Notes: generated from the sequence alone by a model not told the origin. Positions 26,581 to 36,268 are shown, counted from the stretch's first letter. The stretch: DNA of 64,000 nt from CBDCMJ01 sp965218875 (GCA_965218875.1 OZ244707.1:1550001-1614000), one strand, 5' to 3'. Numbers and translations are program-made.

Positions 26581-27072
26581 TTGACCAGCGGAAAAGACGC
26601 CTACATTGCCAAGACCCGCGACCTGGAATCCGAGTTACTGGATATCCTGGACGGCATGGACTACTGCCTCGACTGGAAACCGGAGCCGTCGGCCTGGTCG
26701 GCTCGGCAACTGGTGTATCACCTGCTGGACACTCCCCCGGGCGGCATCCCCCAAGTGCTCAAGGGCGTCTTATCGGGCGAACTTCGAGAGTACGAGATTT
26801 GGGCCGACCGGGACAACATGACGCCGGAGAGGATGGTCTACGACTTGGGGCAAATGCGTGATGACCTAGGCGGCTATTTCGGGGCCATGCGGGAGGCCCT
26901 GAGCACCGCCAGTGACGGAGACCTGGACGCCAAGTCGGCCCTGGCGCACCTGAGGTCCCGAGACGTCGACGCGGAGCGGACGGTGCGGGAGTTGCTGGAC
27001 CGGGTGCTGGACGGCCACTGGCGGGAACACCTGGACCAGATGCGCCAGTTACGGGACGACCTGGGAATGTGA
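26581..27072 (+). CDS. DinB-family protein
   Basis: A 163-residue four-helix-bundle protein of the DinB/YfiT type. The N-terminal helix is followed by WSARQLVYHLLDTP, the position of the first metal-ligand His in the family, and the end has DRVLDGHWREHLDQMRQL with further His. These proteins often act as metal-dependent thiol transferases, but the function here is unknown. The TTG at 26581 is chosen as start because GGGAGGA lies just upstream; the frame is open earlier within galU. It is probably cotranscribed with galU, 32 nt away. Confidence 0.8.
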   Translation: MTSGKDAYIAKTRDLESELLDILDGMDYCLDWKPEPSAWSARQLVYHLLDTPPGGIPQVLKGVLSGELREYEIWADRDNMTPERMVYDLGQMRDDLGGYFGAMREALSTASDGDLDAKSALAHLRSRDVDAERTVRELLDRVLDGHWREHLDQMRQLRDDLGM

Positions 27073-27076
27073 CCGC

Positions 27077-28924
27077 CTAGCCGTCTCCGCCCAGCTTGAG
27101 CATGGCCAGGAAGGCTTCCTGGGGAATTTCCACCCTGCCTACCACCTTCATCCGTCGCTTGCCTTCTTTCTGCTTGTCCAATAGCTTGCGCTTGCGGGTC
27201 ACGTCCCCGCCGTACAGCTTGGCCAGCACGTCCTTGCGCAGGGGCCTTATGGTCTCCCGGGCGATGACCCGCCCTCCCATGGCGGCCTGGATGGGCACCT
27301 CGAACTGCTGTCTGGGTATGCTCTCCTTGAGCTTCTCGACGATAGCTCGGCTCTGACTTGCCGCCGAGTCTCGGTGCAGGATCATGGCCAGGCCATCCAC
27401 CGGCTCCTGGTTGACCAGTATGTCCACTTTGACCAGGGGCGCGGCCTGGTAACCTTCCAGCGTATAGTCCAGCGACGCGTAACCCTGGGTGCGGGACTTC
27501 AGCTGGTTGTAAAAGTCCGACAGCAACTCAGCCAGGGGCATGGTGTACTCCAGCACCACCCGGTCCCGGACCTCAGCCGCCTCCCTGTCGTTCCCGGAGC
27601 TCTCGGCCTTTTGCATGTACTCCATGCGCCGGAACTGGCACCGGCGCGAGTGCATCAGCTCCATGATGACTCCCACGTGCCGGTGGGGGGCCACGATGGT
27701 CAGACCGAGTAGGGGTTCTAGTATCTCTTTGATAGCATGGGGCGGAGGCAGCTTGGCCGGACTGTCCACCTGGTGAGTCTCTCCGTCGTGGGACACGACG
27801 CGGTAGCCGACCCCGGGCGCCGTGGCGAGAATTTGCAACCCGTACTCTCGTTCCAGCCGTTCCTGGACGATCTCCAGGTGCATCAGGCCCAGGAACCCGC
27901 AGCGGAACCCCGATCCCAGCGCGGTGCTGTTTTCCGGCTCGATAGTCAGGGAGGCGTCGTTCAGCTGCAACTTGCCCAAAGCGGTGCGAACGTTGCCGTA
28001 ATCCTCTCCGTCGGCGGGGTACAGGCTGGCGAAGACCATGGACTTCAAGGGCGCGTACCCTTCCAGGGGTATCTCTGCCGGCCGGACGTCGCTGGTCAGG
28101 GTGTCTCCCACGGTACACTCCCTGACGTTTTTCAGTCCGGTGGCGACGTAACCCACCTGGCCGGCGTGGAGGGCGGCCACGGGCTTGGGAAAAGGAGCAA
28201 ACACTCCCACTTCCACCGCCTCGGTCACCTTCCCGGTAGACATGATTCGAATCCGGTCCCGGTGGGAGAACGTGCCGTCGTGCACCCTGATGTTGGCGAT
28301 AATTCCCTTGTGGGCGTCGTAGAGAGAATCGAACACCAGGGCCCGCGGCGGTTGGCCGGCCTCGCCCGGCGGTGGGGGGACCCGCTCCACAAGGGCGTTC
28401 AACACCTCGCCGGCGCCGGCCCCGGTCTTGGCCGACACGAACAGTATCTCCTCCTCTTTGAAGCCGAACACTTGTCTCAGCTCGGCGGCCACCCGGTGGG
28501 TTTCGGCCTGGGGCAGGTCCACCTTGTTGACCACCGGCACCAGCACCAGGTCGTAGCTCAGGGCCAAGAGGGTGTTCGAAATGGTCTGGGCCTCGACACC
28601 CTGGCTGGCGTCCACCACCAGGACGGCCCCTTCGCAGGCGGCCAGGGCGCGGGACACCTCATAGCTGAAGTCCACGTGGCCGGGGGTGTCGATGAGGTTT
28701 AGCTGGTAGGTATCCCCATCCGCGGCGTGATGGGACATGGTGACGGCCTTGCCCTTGATGGTGATGCCCCGTTCCCGCTCCAGCTCCATCTGGTCCATGA
28801 ACTGGGCCTTCATGTCCTGGGGGCGGACGGTGTTGGTCAGCTCCAGGAAGCGGTCGGCAAGGGTGGACTTTCCGTGGTCCACGTGGGCGATGATGCAGAA
28901 GTTGCGTATGAGGTGTTGCTGCAC
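27077..28924 (-). CDS. lepA: Elongation factor 4
   Basis: A 615-residue translational GTPase that back-translocates or remodels stalled ribosomes. G motifs are HVDHGKST (G1), RGITIKGKAV (G2), DTPGHVDF (G3), NKVDLP (G4) and SAKTG (G5). The LepA-specific C-terminal domain is present (GGDVTRKRKLLDKQKEGKRRMK). The length is normal. oppF begins its 3' end 2 nt... the adjacent upstream neighbour on the same strand is the ABC transporter end region at 28926, so the genes are tightly packed but functionally unrelated. Confidence 0.97.
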   Translation of the reverse strand: MQQHLIRNFCIIAHVDHGKSTLADRFLELTNTVRPQDMKAQFMDQMELERERGITIKGKAVTMSHHAADGDTYQLNLIDTPGHVDFSYEVSRALAACEGAVLVVDASQGVEAQTISNTLLALSYDLVLVPVVNKVDLPQAETHRVAAELRQVFGFKEEEILFVSAKTGAGAGEVLNALVERVPPPPGEAGQPPRALVFDSLYDAHKGIIANIRVHDGTFSHRDRIRIMSTGKVTEAVEVGVFAPFPKPVAALHAGQVGYVATGLKNVRECTVGDTLTSDVRPAEIPLEGYAPLKSMVFASLYPADGEDYGNVRTALGKLQLNDASLTIEPENSTALGSGFRCGFLGLMHLEIVQERLEREYGLQILATAPGVGYRVVSHDGETHQVDSPAKLPPPHAIKEILEPLLGLTIVAPHRHVGVIMELMHSRRCQFRRMEYMQKAESSGNDREAAEVRDRVVLEYTMPLAELLSDFYNQLKSRTQGYASLDYTLEGYQAAPLVKVDILVNQEPVDGLAMILHRDSAASQSRAIVEKLKESIPRQQFEVPIQAAMGGRVIARETIRPLRKDVLAKLYGGDVTRKRKLLDKQKEGKRRMKVVGRVEIPQEAFLAMLKLGGDG

Positions 28925-28925
28925 G

Positions 28926-29978
28926 TCACAAGTCCTGGACCGGCCCGTAGCCCGGCGCGTGAATGCAGGCCACCCAGTGGTTGGGCTGGGCTTCCCGCAT
29001 CTCCGGCGCCACCCTGGAACATTCCGCGGTAGCTATGGGGCAGCGGGGATGAAACACGCATCCGCTGGGGGGGTTGGAGGGACTGGGCGCCTCTCCGGTC
29101 AGAATTATTCGCTCCCGTTGGGCGTCCAGCACCGGATCGGGGATGGGCACCGCCGACAGCAGGGCCCGGGTGTAAGGATGCAGCGGGTCGAGATATATGT
29201 CATCCCGGTGGGCCATCTCGACCATGCGCCCCAGGTACATGACGCCAACGCGATCGCTGATATGGCGGACCACCGAGAGATCGTGGGCAATGAACAGGTA
29301 GGTGAGATCGTATTGTTCCTGCATGTCCTCCAGCAGGTTGATCATCTGGGCCTGGATCGATACGTCCAACGCGGAAACCGGTTCGTCGGCAACGATGAAC
29401 TGCGGGCCCACCGCCAGCGCCCGGGCCACTCCTATTCGCTGCCGCTGGCCCCCGCTGAACTCGTGGGGGAAGCGGTCGGCCATGTAGGCGTTCAGGCCGA
29501 CTCGTTCCAGCAACTCCGCCACCCGCTCCCGGTATTCCGCCTTTCCCTCCACCAGTTTGTGGACCAGCAGCGGTTCCCCGATGATGTTTCCCACCGTCAT
29601 GCGGGGATTTAGGGAACCGTAGGGGTCCTGAAATATGATCTGCATCTTGCGCCGCATGGCCCGCATCTCGCCGGAGGACAGAGCGGATAGGTCCCGGCCG
29701 TCGAATGTTATTTTGCCTGCGGTGGGCCGGTAGAGTTGCAGTATGCACCGGCCCGTGGTGGTCTTGCCGCAGCCGCTTTCTCCCACCAAGCCCAGGGTCT
29801 CCCCCCGGCGAATGTAGAAGCTGACGCCGTCTACCGCCTTGATGGCGGCTTCGCGGCGGCGGAACAGCCCGCCCGAGGACACCGGGAAGTGCATCTTGAG
29901 GTCGTCGACCTCAAGGAGTATCCCGGTATCCGCCTGGGCGGCAGCTTTTCCCGGCGCTATCTCAGGCGACCGATTCAT
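28926..29978 (-). CDS. oppF: Oligopeptide/dipeptide ABC transporter ATP-binding protein (OppF type)
   Basis: A 350-residue ATPase energising peptide uptake. Walker A GESGCGKTT, signature FSGGQRQRIGVARAL, and Walker B IVADEPVSALD are present, followed by the Opp-specific C-terminal CVFHPRCPIATAECS region with two clustered Cys. The ATG at 29978 (MNRSPEIAPGK) overlaps the oppD stop (ATGA), so the two are coupled; the longer open frame up to 30518 is a shadow of oppD. The N-terminal HFPVSSGGLFRRR segment is typical of OppF. No permease genes are next to it. Confidence 0.94.
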   Translation of the reverse strand: MNRSPEIAPGKAAAQADTGILLEVDDLKMHFPVSSGGLFRRREAAIKAVDGVSFYIRRGETLGLVGESGCGKTTTGRCILQLYRPTAGKITFDGRDLSALSSGEMRAMRRKMQIIFQDPYGSLNPRMTVGNIIGEPLLVHKLVEGKAEYRERVAELLERVGLNAYMADRFPHEFSGGQRQRIGVARALAVGPQFIVADEPVSALDVSIQAQMINLLEDMQEQYDLTYLFIAHDLSVVRHISDRVGVMYLGRMVEMAHRDDIYLDPLHPYTRALLSAVPIPDPVLDAQRERIILTGEAPSPSNPPSGCVFHPRCPIATAECSRVAPEMREAQPNHWVACIHAPGYGPVQDL

Positions 29979-31030
29979 CCCCGGCCGCTCTCGTAGGGAA
30001 GGCTGTCCGCGGCCACCGGCTCCGGCGGGAGCGAATCGCGGCCCGGGGCGTCCGGTCCCAGCACGTCCGACTGCCAGCAGGCTGACCAGTGGTCCTGGCC
30101 GGCCGGCATCAGGGGGGGAGTCTCCTCCTCGCATCGCCCGACGCCCCAGGGACACCGGGGGCGAAAAGCGCAGCCCCCGGGTAGATTTATCAGGTCGGGA
30201 GGCTGGCCCTCTATGGGGACCAGCTTGGAAAGGCGGGGCCGGTCCAGCCGGGGCAGCGACTTGAGCAGACCTACCGTGTAGGGATGCCTGGGATTGCCGT
30301 AAATGTCCTGCGCCGTGCCCTGCTCGATTATCTTGCCCGCGTACATGATGTTGACCCGGTCGGCGTACCGGGCCACCACTCCCAGGTTGTGGGTGATCAC
30401 TATCAGCGCCACCCCGGACTCTCGGGCCAGGGATTTCATCAACTCCAGGATCTGCGCCTGGATGGTCACGTCCAGAGCGGTGGTGGGCTCGTCGGCGATG
30501 ATCAGCCTGGGGCTGCAACTGAGGGCTATGGCTATCATCACCCGCTGGCGCATCCCACCACTGAACTGGTAGGGATATTGTCTTAGGCGGCGCTCCGGAC
30601 TGGGTATGCCAACCCGCTCCAGCAGTCCGACGCTCTCCAAGCGGGCCTCCTTCCGGTTCAAGCCCTTGTGAAGCTGCAACGCCTCCGTAAGCTGCCGCTC
30701 TATGGTCAGCACCGGATTCAGCGACGACATCGGCTCCTGGAACACCATGGCTATCTTGGCGCCCCGGGTTCGGCGCATTTCCGCCATGTTGATCTTCAGC
30801 AGGTCCCGGCCCTCGAATAGTATCTCCCCGCCGGCGATTTCTCCCGGCGGGTCGGGAATTAGCCGCATCACCGACAGCGCACTGACGCTCTTGCCGCAGC
30901 CGCTCTCGCCCACCAAGCCCAGGGTTTCCCCCTCGTCCAGTTGGTAAGACACGCCGTCAACGGCCTTCACCAGGCCGTCGCCAGTGTGGAAGTAGGTCTT
31001 GAGGTCTCTCACCTCGAGAAGCGGGGACAA
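29975..31030 (-). CDS. oppD: Oligopeptide/dipeptide ABC transporter ATP-binding protein (OppD type)
   Basis: A 351-residue ABC ATPase forming a heterodimer with OppF. Walker A GESGCGKSVSALSVMRLI, signature FSGGMRQRVMIAIAL, Walker B IIADEPTTALDVTIQAQIL and the C-terminal CAFRPRCPWGVGRCEEE are visible. The start is taken as TTG at 31030 because GGAGG sits six nt in front of it; the frame extends to 31114 without family similarity. Permeases and a binding protein would normally be upstream but are absent, so this is a D/F-only pair. The orphan peptide-binding lipoprotein at 46559 is one possible distant partner. Confidence 0.93.
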   Translation of the reverse strand: MSPLLEVRDLKTYFHTGDGLVKAVDGVSYQLDEGETLGLVGESGCGKSVSALSVMRLIPDPPGEIAGGEILFEGRDLLKINMAEMRRTRGAKIAMVFQEPMSSLNPVLTIERQLTEALQLHKGLNRKEARLESVGLLERVGIPSPERRLRQYPYQFSGGMRQRVMIAIALSCSPRLIIADEPTTALDVTIQAQILELMKSLARESGVALIVITHNLGVVARYADRVNIMYAGKIIEQGTAQDIYGNPRHPYTVGLLKSLPRLDRPRLSKLVPIEGQPPDLINLPGGCAFRPRCPWGVGRCEEETPPLMPAGQDHWSACWQSDVLGPDAPGRDSLPPEPVAADSLPYESGRG

Positions 31031-31443
31031 TGGGCCTCCAGGGGCTTCCTCGCCGGGAGTCCAACCCCAACGACAGGACCAGCCGTGGTGCGTGTCAGCC
31101 TGCGGCCGTCGCACACCAACTGCTCCAAACGTTTCTACCAGTGGAATCGATTATGGGCTGAGAAAAATACAAACGCAACCGGGGCGGCATCCCCGGCAGG
31201 GCCATTTAATTGTCGGCCTCTGAACCTCGTCATTCTGAGCTTAGCGAAGAATCTCAGGTACGGCGCCAGAGACCCTTCACTTCGTTCAGGGTGACAACTA
31301 AAAGACCGTGGTGTCGGCTCATAGCCAGCGGTATCCCCGGGATGATCATCTTATTGCCGGGGAAACAAAATGGCCGGAGGTTGGAGCCCCCCGGCCATTG
31401 GATTGCGCGGTTCCCTTTCTCTAGCGGCCCACGCCCCGCTCCG
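31031..31443. other. Intergenic region with a dispersed repeat
   Basis: No gene seen. Around 31228-31310 it contains CATTCTGAGCTTAGCGAAG, AATCTC and ACCCTTCACTTCGTTCAGG...GTGACAA. These motifs recur, sometimes inverted, at about 61560-61620 and 62020-62056. The left end of the region carries the intrinsic terminator of the neighbouring surface-protein gene. Confidence 0.55.
31359..31399 (-). terminator. Intrinsic terminator of the DUF11-like surface protein gene
   Basis: Read on the minus strand, AATGGCCGG (31399-31391) and CCGGCCATT (31377-31369) form a perfect 9-bp stem followed by TTTTGTTTCC. It begins 45 nt after the stop codon at 31444. Confidence 0.7.
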
Positions 31444-33348
31444 TCATGACCCCTCCGTGGAAGGAAGGGCCGGCGCCTCCGGGGCCGCGGTCGCTGAAGG
31501 TCCGGCGGAGGCCCCGAAGGGCACTTCCAGAGTGTGCAACTCGGTGGCGTAAGCCGGGAAGGTTATGTCCCCGCCCAGCGGGTCTATGCCGTGGCCCGTG
31601 GCCCGGTAGGGGACGCCCGTGGCGTCACTGGCCAGGACGATGTTGTCACCGGCCACCGACACGGTTACCAGTCTCCACTCCCAGGTCTCGCCGGGGTCCA
31701 AGACGCCGTCACCCTGGAGGTCTCCGCCGATGAACTCCTTGGATTCGGTGGTGAGGCGCACGTTGGATGGCTCCACGTCCACGTATACGCCGCTAAGGGG
31801 AGTGTCGCCGGTGTTGGACTCGGTAATGGTGAGCACCTGGACCACCAGCCGCAACACCATGGTGTCCAGCTCGGATATCGCCACGAGGGTCCCAGGATGG
31901 ATTACTTCAATCTGGACGGTGTCGCGGTCTTGTACCGGGTCCCCGTCCGGGGCGGTGCCGGTCACCGTAATCACGCTTTCCGTGTTCTCTTCCAACGGCC
32001 CGGAGGAGCACTGGAAGACCCTTTCCTCTTGAGAGACCAAGGTGCCCAGGGACCGCGAGCAGTTCGGGGCGATGCTGTCCGAAACCATCACGTTGGACAG
32101 TGCGGTATTCCCGAAGTTGTTGACCGCCACGGTGAAGGCTGCCGACTCCCCTTCCCGAATAGTCTGCTCCTGAGGGTTCTTATCGATGACCAAGTCCAAC
32201 TCGAAGACGATGACCTCGACCTCGACGAAATCGGTCACTTTGCCCACGTTTGCGATATCCCCTTCCGCGGTGGCCCTCACCGTTGCGGTCCCGGAGGGAT
32301 GCTCACTGGTGCAGGAGTACATCATTGAGCCCCCGGGGTCCATGGCGCCAATGGTCCGCTGGCAGTCGGGGGCCTCAGGCGTCGACACCGCCACGCTCGC
32401 CAATGCCGTGGTGTTGGGGTTGAGGACCGTGATCTCAAAGGTCGACTCGTTGCCGACCCGCACCCGCTGTAGCTTCGGAGTCATTTCAATGGATATGGAT
32501 ATGGCCTCGATGGCGATGGCGGCGGTCGCCGTGTCCCTTACCGACGTGTCCTCGGGCACTCCGCCAACGACCGCGGCGATGACAGTTGCATTGTTGTCGC
32601 CGGCCTGCGCGGGGTCCATTCTACAATCGAAGAACGCGGAGCCCCCGACGGCCAGTGTGTCGATAGTCCGTTCGCAGCCGGTCTCCAGGGTATCCACAAT
32701 CTGGAGGGTGGACAATACAAAGCCGCCGGCGTTGCTAATGGTGATTCTGAAGTCGGCGGCGCCCCCCTCGTAAATCACCTGCTCGGCGGGGGTGATGTCG
32801 ATTTCAACCGCTGGGGGTAGCAGCCGGATTTGCCTGGTTATCGCCGCCGCAGCCGGCGGATGTTGGATGCCTCCGGCGACGCTGTGGGAACTGCCCCCGG
32901 CGTAGGTCGCCTCAACGGTCAATACCAGGTTTTCGGCGTCCGATTGGTCCACAGTATAGGAGGCGGGAGGCGCCTCGTAGACCGAGCCGGGCTGAATGAG
33001 GGGGATGTCGGGAGTCCCCGCAACACCGGCTAGTTGCGTCGTTTCGCCACTGGGCAGTTCGATGGCTAACTGGCCGCCGCCGTAATTGCAGGCGGTTCTT
33101 CCGGACGGAAGTTCCGGTATCGACAGCAACACCCGGTAAAAGACCTCGCTCCCGTGGGAAACCTCGGTCAACTCCCGGCCCTCGCTGTCGGACGTATCAA
33201 TCGATAGACCTACGGTGGAAAGATTGCACCCCTCAGGGTCTTGATGACCGAATACGAACCCCCCGCGGAACGCGAAGGTAGCGATAACCGCCGCGGTTAT
33301 CGCTACGATGAGTACTATCGGGACCGCCCTGCTTTGAGTCAATTTCAT
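31444..33348 (-). CDS. Secreted or surface-anchored protein with three DUF11-like Ig-fold repeats
   Basis: A 634-residue protein with an N-terminal membrane helix (VPIVLIVAITAAVIATFAF) acting as signal or anchor. The middle region has three related domains of about 110 residues. Each opens with an acidic-rich EQ...EGGAADFRITISNAG-type strand and contains a paired-Cys unit: CERTIDTLAVG..FDC, CQRTIGAMDPG..YSC and CSRSLGTLVSQ..FQC. These look like DUF11/conserved-repeat beta-sandwiches in which a disulfide joins two strands. The end is Ala/Ser/Pro-rich. It probably acts outside the cell in adhesion or envelope structure. It has its own terminator, so it is monocistronic. Confidence 0.75.
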   Translation of the reverse strand: MKLTQSRAVPIVLIVAITAAVIATFAFRGGFVFGHQDPEGCNLSTVGLSIDTSDSEGRELTEVSHGSEVFYRVLLSIPELPSGRTACNYGGGQLAIELPSGETTQLAGVAGTPDIPLIQPGSVYEAPPASYTVDQSDAENLVLTVEATYAGGSSHSVAGGIQHPPAAAAITRQIRLLPPAVEIDITPAEQVIYEGGAADFRITISNAGGFVLSTLQIVDTLETGCERTIDTLAVGGSAFFDCRMDPAQAGDNNATVIAAVVGGVPEDTSVRDTATAAIAIEAISISIEMTPKLQRVRVGNESTFEITVLNPNTTALASVAVSTPEAPDCQRTIGAMDPGGSMMYSCTSEHPSGTATVRATAEGDIANVGKVTDFVEVEVIVFELDLVIDKNPQEQTIREGESAAFTVAVNNFGNTALSNVMVSDSIAPNCSRSLGTLVSQEERVFQCSSGPLEENTESVITVTGTAPDGDPVQDRDTVQIEVIHPGTLVAISELDTMVLRLVVQVLTITESNTGDTPLSGVYVDVEPSNVRLTTESKEFIGGDLQGDGVLDPGETWEWRLVTVSVAGDNIVLASDATGVPYRATGHGIDPLGGDITFPAYATELHTLEVPFGASAGPSATAAPEAPALPSTEGS

Positions 33349-33594
33349 CTATGTACCACCCATGCCCATATAATGCTCAGCTTCCGGGGCGAAATTACGC
33401 GTCCCAGCGTAATACCATATTTGGGAAATATCAAGTGCTTTTTCGCTCAGTAACCGTCCGAGTTGCGATTATGTCACCTAATGCCGCGAGGAGCAAGGCA
33501 GCGGGCCCGGCTACCGGAACCATCCCCCGGAGGCGTTCCAAAGAGGCGTCCCAAAGAGACGCGCGGAGAAGCCGCCGGCAAGCCCCGGGGCGAT
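33349..33594. other. Left part of a 600-bp intergenic region
   Basis: No gene supported. It includes the promoter side of the minus-strand surface protein, with a locally AT-richer stretch around 33400-33475 (ATAATACCATATTTGG) suited to a promoter. The minus-strand frame 33431-33751 here has no family features. Confidence 0.4.
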
Positions 33595-33753
33595 TTACGA
33601 CCAGGGGCTCAGAGAGTCGGCATTCGCGGGAGAGCGGTTGGGGTCGTCGTCCTGAAGCCTCAACTCGCCGCCCCTCCGGGACCTCCAGATGGACAGCAGG
33701 GACCCTGCGGCGGCCACCATCGCCCCGATTGCCAGCCACGTCGAAATACACAT
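33595..33753 (-). CDS. Small single-pass membrane protein, hypothetical
   Basis: A 52-residue reading frame from the ATG at 33753. A strong RBS-like AGAGGGGG lies four nt before the start. One hydrophobic helix (WLAIGAMVAAAGSLLSIW) is followed by a basic and then polar tail (RSRRGGELRLQDDD). I do not recognise a family. The RBS and membrane topology favour a real small protein, but it could be chance. Confidence 0.4.
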   Translation of the reverse strand: MCISTWLAIGAMVAAAGSLLSIWRSRRGGELRLQDDDPNRSPANADSLSPWS

Positions 33754-33951
33754 ACGCCCCCTCTTTGGTCCGACTGACCGCAAGCTCGTGTCATCGTCAC
33801 CAACCCCCACCGGCGCCGGCAGGCAAGGCCGTTACCTGGGCGGTGACCGGTGCCATTATACATAAGATTACAATAGCGGCGACGCAGGCCCTGGAGCGAT
33901 GCGGGGCAGCAAGTCAGCACGACGAGACTTGGAAGACTCTGCGCCCCGTGG

Positions 33952-35163
33952 TCAACGCCGCCGTTCCGGGTAGGCCAGCCCGGCCAACACCCCCAGACCA
34001 CAGAGCAGCGACATCACGATGAGGCCGGTTTGTATCGAGCCCGTAAGCTGGGCCACCACCCCCGCCACTACCGGCCCAAGGGCGAATCCTATTCCCATGA
34101 AGGTCACTATCAGTCCAATGACCACGGCCGCCTGCTGCGAGGTGATGTCCGGGAACTCGAAAGGCAGCACTTCAATCGCCGGGGTGGCTACCCATACCAA
34201 GCCCAGGCCGGTAATCAACGCCATGAGCAGGGCCGGCTGCTGCGACAGTGTTATGGCCAGGGCGAAAATCATGTTGAACAGGGCCGGCGCCGCCAGCAGC
34301 AGCTTGCGGCTGGGGAGCCTGGCCGCCAGTGTCCCCCCCACAAACCCCGTGGGGATCAGCCCGTAGTACAGGAACCCCAACAGCGGCCCGCCCAGGGTCA
34401 GCGGCACGCCTCGTTCCTCCACCCACAACGTGGGCAGGAAGGTTACCATGCCCGTCCAGGTAGCCGACAGGCAGAGCATCATGGCTGCCACCAGCCAGCC
34501 TTGCGGGTACTGCCGCAGCGCCCGCAGCGGCGACTCGGCGGGGAGGGCGCGGCCCGGCGGCGGGGGGAGTTGGGCCTTGTGGTCCTTCGCCACGATAAAC
34601 CAGGCGCCGATTTGAAGAGCGAATAGGCCGCCCATTATCAGGTACAGCACCCGCCAACTGCCCAGTCCTTCAATGAGCAGCGGACTCATGCTTATGGCGA
34701 TGGCCAGGATGACGCTGTGTTGGGACAGCCCCAGGGCCTGCACCGCGGCGTAGTGACGGGGCGCAACCCACTGGTGAAGCAGCAACGCCCGGGCCGGGGT
34801 GTTCAGGACGTGGGCGGAGATGAAGAACATCCGCCCCAGCAACAGCATCCAGAAGTTGATGGACAGGGCCTGTAGGAACAGGAACGGCAGTCCCAGCAGG
34901 AGCGAGGCCAACACCAGCCGCACGGGACGGAACCTGGACAACCAGGCCCCGAAGGGCAGCGACAGCAGGGCCCAGGCCGCCCACCACACTCCCTGCAACA
35001 GCCCCGCCTCCAGGGGCGAGATGTCCAGGTCCTCCCGTATGAAGGGCAGGAACAGCCCGAAAGTGTACGACACCAGCACGGCGCTGCTCTGCTGCGCCCG
35101 AAAAAGCAGCAACACCGCCCAGCTACGGGGCGGTGTTCGGGTGAGTTCGCTCGCCGGAGTCAC
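33952..35163 (-). CDS. Major facilitator superfamily transporter
   Basis: A 403-residue MFS permease with about 12 membrane helices. The first half shows the SYTFGLFLPFIREDLDISPLEAGLLQGVWWA helix pair and an inter-helix loop motif LPFGAWLSRFRP, close to the family's GxLaDrxGrr pattern. The second half repeats this with LAARLPSRKLLLAA. Such proteins exchange small solutes using proton or ion gradients; the substrate cannot be predicted. It lies 53 nt after an alpha/beta hydrolase on the same strand, with which it may be cotranscribed. Confidence 0.9.
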   Translation of the reverse strand: MTPASELTRTPPRSWAVLLLFRAQQSSAVLVSYTFGLFLPFIREDLDISPLEAGLLQGVWWAAWALLSLPFGAWLSRFRPVRLVLASLLLGLPFLFLQALSINFWMLLLGRMFFISAHVLNTPARALLLHQWVAPRHYAAVQALGLSQHSVILAIAISMSPLLIEGLGSWRVLYLIMGGLFALQIGAWFIVAKDHKAQLPPPPGRALPAESPLRALRQYPQGWLVAAMMLCLSATWTGMVTFLPTLWVEERGVPLTLGGPLLGFLYYGLIPTGFVGGTLAARLPSRKLLLAAPALFNMIFALAITLSQQPALLMALITGLGLVWVATPAIEVLPFEFPDITSQQAAVVIGLIVTFMGIGFALGPVVAGVVAQLTGSIQTGLIVMSLLCGLGVLAGLAYPERRR

Positions 35164-35216
35164 GCTCTCCCACGTCCCAGGGAGGAAGGGGTCCTAGCAG
35201 GGGGGGTCACCGCTCC

Positions 35217-36089
35217 TCATCGCTCCAGAAAGCCCTTCAGGATGGCGTAGGTCTCGTCGGGCATTTCCTCCGGAATGTAGTGTCCGCAGGGCAGCGACTG
35301 CCCCCGCACGTTGGTGGCGTACTCGTTCCATATCTCCAGGACGTTCTGGGTGCGGCCCACGTACCCTGCGGCGCTCCATAGGACCAAGACCGGGCAGGTT
35401 ATCTTGTCGTGGAAGTCGGCCTCGTCGTGCGCCAAATCGATGCCGGCGCCGGCCCGGTAGTCCTCGCAGGTGGCGTGTATTGCCGCCGGGTCGCAGAAGC
35501 ACCGGGCATACTCGTCGACGGCCTCCGGCGGGAATGCCTGCTCTGCGCCCTCTCCTCGCAGGAATCGGGTCCGCAGGAAGTAGTCGGCGCTGGCGCCGAT
35601 CATCCGCTCCGGGAAATCGTAGGGCTGAATCAGAAAGAACCAGTGGTAGGTGCTGGACGCCATCTCCTTGTTGACTATTTGGAACATCGTGCGGGTGGGT
35701 ATGATGTCCAACACCGCCAGCTTTTGCACTCGTTCCGGGTGGTCCTTGGCCAGGCGGTGGGAGACCCGCGCGCCCCGATCGTGCCCCACCAGCAAGAACG
35801 ACTCGAACCCCAACTGCCGCATCACCTCTACCTGGTCCCGGGCCATCACCCGTTTGGAATAGTTCAGGTGCTCCGGGTCCCCCGGAGGCTTGCCGCTGTC
35901 GCCGTAGCCCCGCAGGTCAGGGGCCACCACGGTAAAGTCGGCGGCCAGCGCCGGCGCGACCTTGTGCCACATCACGTGGGTCTGGGGATAGCCGTGGAGC
36001 AGCAGCAACGGCGGACCTTGGCCTCGCATGACCAGGTTGATGGCTACGTCCTGGGTCTGGACCTGCCGCCGCTCGAATCCTTCGAACAT
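35217..36089 (-). CDS. Alpha/beta hydrolase, haloacetate (fluoroacetate) dehalogenase-like
   Basis: A 290-residue alpha/beta-hydrolase. Unlike most hydrolases the nucleophile elbow has Asp (VGHDRGARV). It is followed by LAVLDIIPT (acid Asp), YHWFFLIQPYDFPERMIG and the catalytic His in LPCGHYIPEE. These are the residues and context of fluoroacetate/haloacetate dehalogenases, which hydrolyse C-halogen bonds via an aspartyl ester. The early DLRGYGDSGKP is also typical. Activity on halogenated acids is inference. The ATG at 36089 (MFEGFERRQVQT) is preferred to the GTG at 36104. An MFS transporter gene follows directly. Confidence 0.85.
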   Translation of the reverse strand: MFEGFERRQVQTQDVAINLVMRGQGPPLLLLHGYPQTHVMWHKVAPALAADFTVVAPDLRGYGDSGKPPGDPEHLNYSKRVMARDQVEVMRQLGFESFLLVGHDRGARVSHRLAKDHPERVQKLAVLDIIPTRTMFQIVNKEMASSTYHWFFLIQPYDFPERMIGASADYFLRTRFLRGEGAEQAFPPEAVDEYARCFCDPAAIHATCEDYRAGAGIDLAHDEADFHDKITCPVLVLWSAAGYVGRTQNVLEIWNEYATNVRGQSLPCGHYIPEEMPDETYAILKGFLER

Positions 36090-36268
36090 GTTGCGGGCCC
36101 TCACTCGCGTCTTCTATTGCTCGGGCGCCGGCCCTGGCCCGCGCGCCTTGGCTTATACTACATCGGAGACCCTGGCCGTGCCAGCAGCGCCCCTTAGCGG
36201 CATGCTGCCGGCGTGGACAACCGATTCCAGTGACGGTAATATTTCACCTGCCGGAGGCGTGAGGGACT

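Noticed and set aside
27737..28702. 321-codon frame opposite lepA
   Set aside because: Antisense shadow; lepA G motifs are all intact on the other strand.
33431..33751. 106-codon minus-strand frame in the 33-kb intergenic region
   Set aside because: No RBS, no recognisable motif; overlaps a more plausible small membrane protein in another frame.
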